Shown piece after piece: positions 6,941 to 13,659 of a stretch of 14,885 nt of DNA. Source of the stretch: DASUAS01 sp036271015 (GTDB lineage: Bacteria > Actinomycetota > Acidimicrobiia > IMCC26256 > DASPTH01); the NCBI GenBank assembly GCA_036271015.1, contig DATBBL010000376.1, forward strand, positions 1 to 14,885. The letters run 5' to 3'. The position numbers were made by a program, and so were the translations under genes. Position 1 is the first letter of the stretch. The number at the start of each line of letters is the position of its first letter. The notes below the pieces were generated by a model that was not told the origin of the DNA, did no database searches, and was given only the letters and a program-made list of their open reading frames with translations.

Positions 6941-7777
6941 TTACCTCCGGGCCCCGCGGCCACGTCGGCGGCGGATGATGAGTTCGTCGGACTTCTTCCC
7001 CTTCTTGCGGGTGCGCCCCTCGGGCTTGCCCCACGGCGACACCGGGTGGCGTCCACCGGAGCTCTTGCCCTCACCACCACCGAGCGGGTGGTCGACGGGG
7101 TTCATGGCGACGCCCCGCACGTGCGGGCGCTTGCCCTTCCAGCGGTTGCGACCCGCCTTGCCGATCTTGACCAGGCCGGCCTCGCTGTTGCCGACCGAGC
7201 CCACGGTCCCGCGGCAGTCGATCGGCACACGGCGCATCTCGGTGGACGGCAGTCGCAGGGTGGCGAACTGCCCCTCCTTGGCCACCAGCTGGATCGCCGC
7301 ACCCGCGCCCCGGCCGAGCTTGCCGCCCGCCCCGGGCTTCAGCTCGACGTTGTGCACGACGGTACCGACGGGGATGTAGCGCAGCGGCAGCGCGTTGCCG
7401 GGCCGGATCTCGGAGCCCTGCCCGCTCTGGAGCAGGTCGCCGACCTCGAGCGCCTGCGGGGCGATGATGTAGCGCTTCTCGCCGTCGAGGTAGTGCAGCA
7501 ACGCGATGCGGGCGTTGCGGTTGGGGTCGTACTCGATGGACGCGACCTTGGCCGGCACGCCGTCCTTGTCACGCCGGAAGTCGATCAGGCGGTACTTCTG
7601 CTTGTGACCACCGCCGCGGTGCCGTGAGGTCATGCGCCCGTACGCGTTGCGACCGCCCGTGCGCGGCTTGGGCTTGGTCAGCGCCTTCTCGGGCTTGTCG
7701 CGGGTGATCTCCTTGAAGTCGGAGACGGTCTGAAACCGGCGACCGGGGCTGGTGGGCTTGCGCTTGCGGACCGGCAT
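6941..7777 (-). CDS. rplB: 50S ribosomal protein L2
   Basis: One of the most conserved large-subunit proteins, required for subunit association and peptidyl transfer; 278 residues, standard. The N-terminus is MPVRKRKPTSPGRRFQTVSD, with the block GRNAYGRMTSRHRGGGHKQK and the OB and SH3-like RNA-binding domains in the middle. The C-terminal signature is PHVRGVAMNPVDHPLGGGEG, then GRHPVSPWGKPEGRTRKKGK. The gap to rplW is 2 nt. Confidence 0.99.
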   Translation of the reverse strand: MPVRKRKPTSPGRRFQTVSDFKEITRDKPEKALTKPKPRTGGRNAYGRMTSRHRGGGHKQKYRLIDFRRDKDGVPAKVASIEYDPNRNARIALLHYLDGEKRYIIAPQALEVGDLLQSGQGSEIRPGNALPLRYIPVGTVVHNVELKPGAGGKLGRGAGAAIQLVAKEGQFATLRLPSTEMRRVPIDCRGTVGSVGNSEAGLVKIGKAGRNRWKGKRPHVRGVAMNPVDHPLGGGEGKSSGGRHPVSPWGKPEGRTRKKGKKSDELIIRRRRGRGARR

Positions 7778-7779
7778 CG

Positions 7780-8076
7780 TCAGCCCCCGAAGATCTCGAT
7801 CGTGTCGCCCTCGGCGAGGGAGACGATGGCCCGCTTGGAGTCGGGGCGCGTGCCGTAGCCGCCGGTGCGGCGGTTGCGCTTGCGCTTGCCCTTGCGGTTC
7901 ACGGTGTTCACGTTGGTGACCCGCACACCGAAGATCGTCTCGACGGCGTGGCGGATCTCGATCTTGTTGGCGTCGCCGGCGACCACGAACGTGTAGATGT
8001 TCTCGTCGAACGCGGCGTACGACTTCTCCGACACGACCGGCCGGATGATGATGTCGCGCGGGTCCTTGTTGGTCAC
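7780..8076 (-). CDS. rplW: 50S ribosomal protein L23
   Basis: Tunnel-exit protein that docks trigger factor and the signal recognition particle; 98 residues, normal. It starts at a GTG (8074-8076) overlapping the rplD stop as GTGA and reads MTNKDPRDIIIRPVVSEKSY. The family core follows, with DANKIEIRHAVETIFGVRVT and the loop VNTVNRKGKRKRNRRTGGYG. The protein ends in a short acidic strand and GG. Confidence 0.98.
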   Translation of the reverse strand: MTNKDPRDIIIRPVVSEKSYAAFDENIYTFVVAGDANKIEIRHAVETIFGVRVTNVNTVNRKGKRKRNRRTGGYGTRPDSKRAIVSLAEGDTIEIFGG

Positions 8077-8801
8077 TGGTCGTCACCCGCCTGCTCGTCG
8101 TCGCGCTCGCTCTCCGTCGCGATAGCTGCCGGCGTCCCGTCGGGGTCGCTCGCCCGGTCCGATCCGAAGCGGGCGACCGCGGCCTCGAGCGTGGCCTTGC
8201 TGAAGACGAGCCAGTCGTTGACCAGCACGTCGTAGGTGTTGAGCTCGTCGGGGATGACGAGCTGCACCCGCTCACCGAGGTTGCGGAACGACTTCCACAC
8301 CGCGGCCTCGTCACGCTGCAGCACGATGAGGATCCGCTCGTCGCGTTCGCCGGCGGTGCGCAGGCCGACCGCACCGAGCAGCTCGATCGCGGCCTTGGTG
8401 CGGGGCTCGTCGATGCCCCAGCCGTCGACGACGAGGACCTTGCCCTCCGCCGCCCGGTCCGAGAGGGCGGAGCGCAGGGCGAGGCGGATCATCTTCTTGG
8501 GCGTGCGTTGCCGGTAGTCGCGGGGCTTCGGGCCGTGGGCCACACCGCCGCCGCGCCAGTGCGGCGCGCGGATCGAGCCCTGGCGGGCCCGGCCGGTGCC
8601 CTTCTGCCGCCACGGCTTGGCCCCGCCGCCGGCCACCTCGGCCCGGGTCTTCGTGCTGTGGGTGCCGGCCCGGGCGGCCGCGAGCTGGGCGGTGACGACC
8701 TGGTGCATGACCGCGGTGTTCGGCTCGATGCCGAACAGCTCGTCGGGCACGTCGACGGTGCCCGCACCGGTGCCGGTGGGCGACTTCACGTCGAGCTTCA
8801 T
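8073..8801 (-). CDS. rplD: 50S ribosomal protein L4
   Basis: L4 reaches into the exit tunnel; in E. coli it also represses its own S10 operon. 242 residues, slightly longer than the usual 205-220. After MKLDVKSPTGTGAGTVDVPD come the tunnel loop signatures THSTKTRAEVAGGGAKPWRQ, KGTGRARQGSIRAPHWRGGG and GPKPRDYRQRTPKKMIRLAL. The extra length is a polar, acidic C-terminal tail of about 30 residues (ATESERDDEQAGDDQ at the end). The ATG at 8799-8801 overlaps the rplC stop as ATGA, which decides the start. Confidence 0.98.
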   Translation of the reverse strand: MKLDVKSPTGTGAGTVDVPDELFGIEPNTAVMHQVVTAQLAAARAGTHSTKTRAEVAGGGAKPWRQKGTGRARQGSIRAPHWRGGGVAHGPKPRDYRQRTPKKMIRLALRSALSDRAAEGKVLVVDGWGIDEPRTKAAIELLGAVGLRTAGERDERILIVLQRDEAAVWKSFRNLGERVQLVIPDELNTYDVLVNDWLVFSKATLEAAVARFGSDRASDPDGTPAAIATESERDDEQAGDDQ

Positions 8802-9466
8802 GCCGCACCACCCGGCGCGGCCGGGGTGACCGGGCGCTTCGCCGCGTTCTTGACGAACACGAGGCTGCCGTTGGGGCCCGGGACGGCGCCCTTGATCAGG
8901 AGGATGCCGCGCTCGGCATCGCCCTCGACCACCTCCAGGTTCTGGGTGGTGATGCGGGCATTGCCGTACTGCCCCGCCATCTTCATGCCCTTGAACACGC
9001 GGGCGGGCGTGGCGCACGCGCCGACCGATCCCGGCGAGCGGTGCTTCTTGTGGTTGCCGTGCGACGCACCCTGGCCCTTGAAGTTGTGGCGCTGCATCGC
9101 CCCGGTGAAGCCCTTGCCCTTGCTGATGCCGGTGACGTCGACCCGCTCGCCCGCCCCGAACACGTCGGCGCCGATCACCTGCCCCACCTCGAACCCAGCG
9201 AGGTCGTCGACCCGCAGCTCGGCGAGGTGCCGTTGCGCCGGGGCGTCGGCCTTCCTGAGGTGCCCGAGCTCGGGCTTCGAGAGGCGCTGGGGCTTGGTGT
9301 CGCCGAACGAGAGCTGGACGGCCGAGTAGCCGTCGCGCTCGGGAGTCTTCAGCTGCACGACGCGGCAGGGCCCGGCCTCGATCACCGTCACCGGGACGAC
9401 GCGGTTGTCGTCGTCCCAGATCTGGGTCATGCCGAGCTTGCGCCCGAGGATCCCTTTGGCAGGCAT
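8798..9466 (-). CDS. rplC: 50S ribosomal protein L3
   Basis: Early assembly protein whose loop approaches the peptidyl-transferase centre; 222 residues, normal. It starts MPAKGILGRKLGMTQIWDDD and carries DVTGISKGKGFTGAMQRHNF and the L3 signature FKGQGASHGNHKKHRSPGSV, then KGMKMAGQYG. Here it is the first gene of the ribosomal run. Its usual upstream partner rpsJ lies about 4.2 kb away, with opposite-strand genes between, so it must be expressed from its own promoter. The ribosome binding site is weak (GGGA about 6 nt, or AAGGA about 14 nt, upstream). Confidence 0.98.
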   Translation of the reverse strand: MPAKGILGRKLGMTQIWDDDNRVVPVTVIEAGPCRVVQLKTPERDGYSAVQLSFGDTKPQRLSKPELGHLRKADAPAQRHLAELRVDDLAGFEVGQVIGADVFGAGERVDVTGISKGKGFTGAMQRHNFKGQGASHGNHKKHRSPGSVGACATPARVFKGMKMAGQYGNARITTQNLEVVEGDAERGILLIKGAVPGPNGSLVFVKNAAKRPVTPAAPGGAA

Positions 9467-9499
9467 GGTGCGTCCCGGTGTCCTTCTCGCTTCACGCGA

Positions 9500-9534
9500 A
9501 CGCTCCGCCCGGAGGAAGGACCCCGGCGGAGCGT
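9500..9534 (-). promoter_or_regulatory. Leader hairpin upstream of rplC
   Basis: A perfect 10-bp inverted repeat, acgctccgcc at 9500-9509 and ggcggagcgt at 9525-9534, encloses a 15-nt loop. It lies 34 nt before the rplC start, inside the predicted transcript leader. It has no U-tract on the rplC side, so it is unlikely to be a simple terminator. A role in leader-based control, such as L4 or L3 feedback, is speculation. Confidence 0.55.
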
Positions 9535-9652
9535 CGATCGGTTGTGCTGCGTGGTTCTGGCCGGAATTGGGGCCAGCCTGCGCAGACGTCGGTTGGCGAA
9601 CTGGTCAGGAAGGCGCCGGTGGCCGTGACGGGGCCGACCGGCGAGCCAGAAG

Positions 9653-9682
9653 AGACTACAGGTTCGCCGTCACCACTGCCAA
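9653..9682 (-). promoter_or_regulatory. Candidate promoter for the rplC-rplO operon
   Basis: On the minus strand, TTGGCA (9677-9682) and TAGTCT (9653-9658) are separated by 18 nt. TTGGCA is close to the -35 consensus; TAGTCT keeps the TA...T pattern of actinobacterial -10 boxes. Transcription would begin near 9646 and leave a leader of about 180 nt before rplC. A promoter somewhere in this interval is required because plus-strand genes separate rplC from rpsJ; this exact site is a visual prediction. Confidence 0.45.
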
Positions 9683-9747
9683 GGCGCGGCTCCCCCGGAG
9701 CGCACGCACGTTCCGTCGACCACAATGTGCTGACCCTGGAGGACCAC

Positions 9748-9882
9748 GTGGCGTTGTACCGCACGATGACCGACGACCGCCCGATCGGTCTGGAACCGCT
9801 CTCCTCTGAGCGACACACAGCCTCCTTCGACCCGTTGACCTCACCGCTGCCCGACGGCCCCGGCCCGAGCTTCGGCCACTGA
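9748..9882 (+). CDS. Possible 44-residue ORF coupled to the SDR gene
   Basis: A GTG at 9748 preceded by GGAGG (9738-9742, 5-nt spacer) opens a 44-residue frame, MALYRTMTDDRPIGLEPLSS through FGH. It ends with a TGA one base before the dehydrogenase ATG (TGACATG). The frame has a strong preference for G or C at third positions, as in real genes here. The dehydrogenase itself has no visible Shine-Dalgarno sequence, so coupling to this ORF would explain its translation. I recognise no family. It could instead be a chance open frame or a leader. Confidence 0.35.
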   Translation: MALYRTMTDDRPIGLEPLSSERHTASFDPLTSPLPDGPGPSFGH

Positions 9883-9883
9883 C

Positions 9884-10639
9884 ATGGGACGCCTCGACGG
9901 CAGGTCGATCCTCGTCATCGGCGGCGCCCAGGGCATCGGCCGCGGCTGTGTGCTGGCGGCCGCGTCCGAGGGCGCGCACCTGGTCATCGGTGACCTCAAC
10001 GAGCAGGGAGCCCGCGACGTCGCGGTGGAGGCCGCGGCGCGCGGCGCGAAGGCCGTCGGCATGGGCGGCGACGTCGTCGACCGGGACCAGGTCACGGCCC
10101 TGGTCGACGCCGCGCTCTCCGCGTACGGCCGACTCGACGGGCTCGTCAACCTGGCCTACGCCCACGACGGCCCCGCGCCGTTGGCCGAGCTCTCGACGGA
10201 GTCGCTCGAGCGGGAGCTCCACGTCGACGTGGTCGGCGGGCTGATCGCGATGCAGGCCGTCTACCCGCACCTCCGGGGACACGGCGGCAGCATCGTGAAC
10301 TTCAGCTCCGGCGCCGGCGTGGAAGGCCTGGCCGGCCGCGCGGCCTACGCCAGCGCCAAGGCGGCGGTCCGCCTGTTGAGCCGCACCGCCGCGCTCGAAT
10401 GGGGCGCCGACGGCATCCGGGTCAACTGCGTCTGCCCCTTCTCGATGTCGCCCAGCCTCTCCGAGGCGGTGCTCGCCGGGACCGTCGACCATGCCCAGCT
10501 CGACCGCATCAGCCCCCTCGGACGCGCCGGCGACCCCGAACGCGACATCGGCACCGGGGTCGCCTACCTGCTGAGCGACGACGCCCGGTACGTGACCGGC
10601 CAGACGATCATGCTGGACGGCGGCGGGCTCGCGCTCTGA
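9884..10639 (+). CDS. Short-chain dehydrogenase/reductase (classical SDR)
   Basis: NAD(P)-dependent oxidoreductase of the classical SDR family, 251 residues (usual about 250), cytosolic, no signal. The Rossmann nucleotide motif is IGGAQGIGRG (residues 12-21). Asp37 at the end of strand 2 (IGDLN) suggests NAD rather than NADP. The NNAG-type stretch is NLAY (89-92). Catalytic residues fit Ser142, Tyr155 and Lys159 (FSS...YASAK). The Asn of the SDR tetrad appears to be Asp115 (HVDVV). The C-terminal RVNCVCPFSM and YVTGQTIMLDGGG are typical. The substrate cannot be told. It lacks the longer form expected of mycofactocin-associated SDRs. It converges on the 91-residue gene, 20 nt away. Confidence 0.93.
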   Translation: MGRLDGRSILVIGGAQGIGRGCVLAAASEGAHLVIGDLNEQGARDVAVEAAARGAKAVGMGGDVVDRDQVTALVDAALSAYGRLDGLVNLAYAHDGPAPLAELSTESLERELHVDVVGGLIAMQAVYPHLRGHGGSIVNFSSGAGVEGLAGRAAYASAKAAVRLLSRTAALEWGADGIRVNCVCPFSMSPSLSEAVLAGTVDHAQLDRISPLGRAGDPERDIGTGVAYLLSDDARYVTGQTIMLDGGGLAL

Positions 10640-10659
10640 CGCGCCGCGCTACGAGGCCG

Positions 10660-10935
10660 CTACGAGGCGTGGGCCAGGCGCAGGCCCGAGCTCATCGAGG
10701 CGGCGGCGCGCAGGAGCTCGATGACGCTGGGCCGCACGTCCCGGCGCGACGCGAGCCGCAGCGCGCCGACGATCGGCCCCGACCGGTGGTCGGTCCATGA
10801 GGCGACGTTGTCGGCCGCGTCGCGAAGGTGCTCGGAGCTCACGAAGTGCGACGGCGCCGCGAACTCGGCGAGGACCAGCAGCTCCTCGGACGTGATGGGC
10901 GATCCCGAGAACACCTGGACGGTCTCGTAGGTCAT
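10660..10935 (-). CDS. Hypothetical protein, 91 residues
   Basis: I do not recognise this family. The frame runs MTYETVQVFSGSPITSEELL to ...LRLAHAS. It has a predicted helical middle (EELLVLAEFAAPSHF, EHLRDAADNVASW), Arg-rich patches (ASRRDVR), no cysteine, no membrane segment and no signal peptide, so a small soluble cytosolic protein is likely. A GGAGG with a 5-nt spacer before the ATG at 10933-10935 is one of the best ribosome binding sites in the window and supports a real gene. It lies 49 nt downstream of the dioxygenase gene in the same direction, so the two may share a transcript. Confidence 0.65.
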   Translation of the reverse strand: MTYETVQVFSGSPITSEELLVLAEFAAPSHFVSSEHLRDAADNVASWTDHRSGPIVGALRLASRRDVRPSVIELLRAAASMSSGLRLAHAS

Positions 10936-10984
10936 GAGTACCTCCGAACTCGTTCACTCCAGAATTCCCGCTCTCGCCCGTTCG

Positions 10985-11836
10985 TCAAACGGAATCGGAC
11001 ACACCGACCACCAGGGACGAGACGTACCCACTCGTCGCGTTCCCGGTCATGGACGGCGTCTGGAGCGACACCCCATCGGAGAACACCATGTCGGAGTCGA
11101 GCGAGACACGCGACAGGTTGCTGACACTCTGCTCGTACCCACTGGCGGCGTAGACGGCGTCACAGACGTCCTTGGGCAACGCGAGCTGCGAGGTGACGAG
11201 CTTGCCGGTGCCGCCGGTCGCCGCGTCCACGCTCGGATACACCTCGAAGTGCACGTGCGGCCAGCGGCCCGAGTAGCAGGCGGGGAAGATGCTGGTGAAG
11301 CTCACGACGCCGTTGGCGTCCACCGCCTGCACTCCCCGCAGGTAGTTGGCGTCGGAGGCCGTGTACATCGAGTAGTCGCCGTCGCGGTCGCAGTGCCACA
11401 CGTAGACCGCGGCGCCGGTCAACGGCGTGCAGCCGTGGTCGACGTCGACGACCGTGAACTGGATCGTGTAGGGCACGCCCTCGGCGGTGCCGGTCGCGCC
11501 GTCGAAGCTCGCGCGGATGTCCTTGCGGACCACGCCGTTCTCGCTCAACACGTCGGGACCGTTCGAGCCGTCGCCCGGGTAGGGACCACCGGTCTCCTCC
11601 GGGATCACCGAACACGACGTGACCGTCGCGGCCGTCCCGGTGGTCGTGGTCGTCGCGCCGGCCGACGTCGACGTCGACGAGCTCGCGCCCTTCGTCGTCG
11701 CCGTCGCTCCGTTCGAGTCGTTGCCTCCCGAGCACCCCGCCACCGCGAGCCCCAGCCCCCCGAGCAGCGCCAACGCACCCCGCCGGGACACCGGGCGGGT
11801 CAGGAGCTCGATCTCGTTCCGGTCCGCATCCGTCAT
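10985..11836 (-). CDS. Exported intradiol ring-cleavage dioxygenase-like lipoprotein
   Basis: Non-haem Fe(III) dioxygenase fold that cleaves catechol-type rings between the two hydroxyls; 283 residues. The N-terminus has a twin-arginine signal (SRRGALALLGGLGLAVAGCS, Arg18-Arg19) with a lipobox cysteine at 35. A Ser/Thr/Ala/Gly-rich linker (about 36-72) follows, as in surface lipoproteins. The domain has EETGGPYPGDG (80-90), GAAVYVWHCDRDGDYSMY and FPACYSGRWPHVHFEVY. The expected iron ligands are Tyr155, Tyr188, His194 and His196, all present. An extracytoplasmic member would act on aromatic compounds outside the membrane; the substrate is unknown. No good Shine-Dalgarno precedes the ATG. It is divergent from the phosphoesterase pseudogene. 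Confidence 0.88.
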   Translation of the reverse strand: MTDADRNEIELLTRPVSRRGALALLGGLGLAVAGCSGGNDSNGATATTKGASSSTSTSAGATTTTTGTAATVTSCSVIPEETGGPYPGDGSNGPDVLSENGVVRKDIRASFDGATGTAEGVPYTIQFTVVDVDHGCTPLTGAAVYVWHCDRDGDYSMYTASDANYLRGVQAVDANGVVSFTSIFPACYSGRWPHVHFEVYPSVDAATGGTGKLVTSQLALPKDVCDAVYAASGYEQSVSNLSRVSLDSDMVFSDGVSLQTPSMTGNATSGYVSSLVVGVSDSV

Positions 11837-12048
11837 GCCGACAGGATGCCCGGACCGCCTTCACCCAACCTGAGAGCAGGGCAAGAAGCCGGCAAGAAGC
11901 GCCTCCGAGCCAGCGGCCGAAACGTCGCTCGGCGTCAGCGCAGGTCGCCGAGGTTCGGCTGTTCGTCACACTGCGGCGACTCGAAGTCACCGCCCGTGGC
12001 ACCGAGGAGGCCTGATCGGCACCGCTCCGGAGCAGGCATGATGTGCGG
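11837..12048. other. Divergent intergenic region with 11-bp tandem repeat
   Basis: 212 bp between the minus-strand dioxygenase and the plus-strand phosphoesterase pseudogene, expected to hold both promoters. The only clear structure is a direct repeat: ggcaagaagc at 11880-11889 and again at 11891-11900, an 11-bp period, 44 bp before the dioxygenase start. Such one-turn spacing is common for tandem regulator sites, but no regulator can be named. No confident -35/-10 pair was found. Confidence 0.5.
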
Positions 12049-13616
12049 ATGCCTGCCGAGAAGTCCGGTGCGTTGGACCATGTCGTGGTCGTCCTGTTCG
12101 AGAACCGGTCGTTGGACAACGTGCTCGGTCGCCTCTACGGCCCGGACGACGGCAAGGACTTCGAGGGGGTCGTCGGAAGGAGTTGACCAATCCGATTCCG
12201 GTGTGGGCGGAGCACGGCGCGGACCGCAAGGTGGTGCCGTACTCGGTGGCGACGGACATGGACGCGCCCAACCCGGACTCGGGTGAGGAGTTCTTCCACA
12301 CCAACACGCAGCTGTTCAACACGCTCGACGACCACAACCGGTGCAAGATCGGCGACGCGGTCACCGCAGGGTGGAACGCGCCGGCGCCGGGCGCGACGCC
12401 GACGATGGACGGGTTCGTCACCGACTACATCTCGACCTTCACCGGCGAGACGGGTCGTCAACCGACGTACGACGAGTACGCGCAGATCATGACCGGCTAC
12501 ACGCCGGAGCAGCTTCCGGTGCTCAGTGGGATCGCCCGGGACTTCGGGGTGTTCGACCACTGGTTCAGTGAGGTGCCGTCACAGACGTTCATGAACCGGT
12601 CGTTCTGGATGGCCGGAAGCTCGTAGGGGCTCGTGGTGAACAGGCCGATGAAGAAGTGGTTCACCCAGAACGACACCGAGACGTTGTTCGAGCGGCTCGA
12701 AGCTCACGACAGGACCTGGAAGGTCTACGTGATGGAGCCGATGCCGCTGTCGTTCACTGGCATGATCCACTTCCCCCGCCTGGAGAACCGACTGGCGACG
12801 CACTTCGTGCCCTTCTCCGAGTTCGAGCGCGACGCGGCGGCGGGCACCCTGCCGGACTTCGCACTGATCGAACCGAACATGCTGGCCGGGCACGGTGACT
12901 ACCACCCGGCGATGGGACGTTCGTTCACCGACCAGGTCGAGATCGAGGTCGACAGCCCGTCATCGATCCTCTCGGGCGAAGCGTTCTTGACGCGGGTGTT
13001 CGACGCGTACCGGTCGGCCGTCTCGAAGACCGGCGCGAACGTGTGGAACACGGCCCTCCTGATCGGTTGGGACGAACCGGGAGGCACCTACGATCATGTG
13101 CCACCGGGTCCTGCCGTCCCGCCGGACCCATCCGCACCGCCGGGTGAATGCGGCTTCACCTTCGACCGCTCCGGCTATCGCGTGCCCGCGATCATCGTGT
13201 CCCCGTGGGTGGCGCCGGGATCGGTGTTCAACGAGGAGTACCGGCACACGTCGCTCCTGGCCACGTTGCGCACACGGTGGGGGCTCGGTGAGCCCTTCAG
13301 CCGACGTGACGCTTCGGCTCGCACGTTCGACCACGTCTTCACGCTCGATGCGCCGCGCGATCCGGCCGAGTGGGTGACGATCACGCCGCGTGCCGTTCCC
13401 GACTGGACGATGGACACCGAGGTCGTCGGCAAGGCGCTGAGCACCCTCGGGAAGGGCATGGGACCCGCGCTCGTCGCGAAAGCCCGGGAGATGGGCGTGA
13501 CCCTCCCGGCCGAGCTGAGCGATCCCGACGCGCGACTGACACCTGCGCTCGTCGTCCCGTTCCTGCGCGACGTCGCTCACCACCTGTTCCCGCTCCTCGG
13601 AGGGAACGAGCGGTGA
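12049..13616 (+). pseudogene. Phosphoesterase / phospholipase C-like gene with frameshift and stop
   Basis: Alkaline-phosphatase-superfamily phosphoesterase (phospholipase C / acid phosphatase AcpA type), about 522 residues if repaired. The start at 12049 gives MPAEKSGALDHVVVVLFENR, with the family motif ENRSxDxxLG. After residue 43 the frame shifts: GGAAGG at 12175-12180 lacks one A needed to read GKELTNPIP, and the original frame stops at 12184-12186. The next frame carries FDHWFSEVPSQTFMNRSFWM up to a TAG at 12624-12626, where AGSSxGLVVN should continue. The rest, in the same frame, has PNMLAGHGDYHPAMG, the metal-site block IGWDEPGGTYDHV and YRVPAIIVSPWVAPG. No signal peptide is visible. 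Two separate lesions favour a true pseudogene; sequencing error at one or both sites cannot be excluded. Confidence 0.85.
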
Positions 13617-13620
13617 CGTC

Positions 13621-13645
13621 TGGTCGTCGCGGCGCGCGACGACCA
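13621..13645. terminator. Bidirectional hairpin between convergent genes
   Basis: A perfect inverted repeat, tggtcgtcgc at 13621-13630 and gcgacgacca at 13636-13645, extends to 11 bp with a 3-nt loop. It lies 4 nt after the phosphoesterase stop and 14 nt after the rpsJ stop. The lack of a U-tract is common for actinobacterial terminators. It would end the tuf-rpsJ transcript before it enters the opposite-strand gene. Confidence 0.65.
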
Positions 13646-13659
13646 ACCGAGCCTCGGGG

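Larger units (their letters stand above)
9467..9747. other. Divergent intergenic region between rplC and the SDR gene
   Basis: About 280 bp (417 bp if the tiny ORF at 9748 is not real). It separates the minus-strand rplC from the plus-strand dehydrogenase. It contains the candidate rplC promoter and the leader hairpin listed separately. In-frame open reading continues on the plus strand from 9478, but its upstream half has a simple Pro/Arg/Gly-rich composition and no ribosome binding site, so I do not call it a gene. No clear plus-strand promoter was found. Confidence 0.7.

Noticed and set aside
9656..10492. 278-codon minus-strand frame opposite the SDR gene
   Set aside because: The plus strand carries a complete SDR with all key motifs; the minus frame has no recognisable features.
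9884..10935. Part of a mycofactocin cluster, given the nearby tuf and rpsJ
   Set aside because: The SDR is of ordinary length, the 91-residue protein lacks features of MftA or MftB, and no radical SAM or glycosyltransferase gene is present.
12172..12186. Programmed -1 frameshift in the phosphoesterase
   Set aside because: The site is not a slippery heptamer, the family does not use frameshifting, and a second lesion downstream argues for decay or error.
10934..12286. 450-codon plus-strand frame across the dioxygenase and the phosphoesterase start
   Set aside because: It is antisense to a well-supported dioxygenase with an intact Tat signal and iron ligands, and has an Arg-rich composition typical of shadow frames in GC-rich DNA.
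12624..12626. Recoded TAG (readthrough or unusual amino acid)
   Set aside because: The gene is already broken upstream by a frameshift, the position normally holds an ordinary small residue, and every other TAG stop here (for example rplF, rplR, rplE) ends its gene normally.
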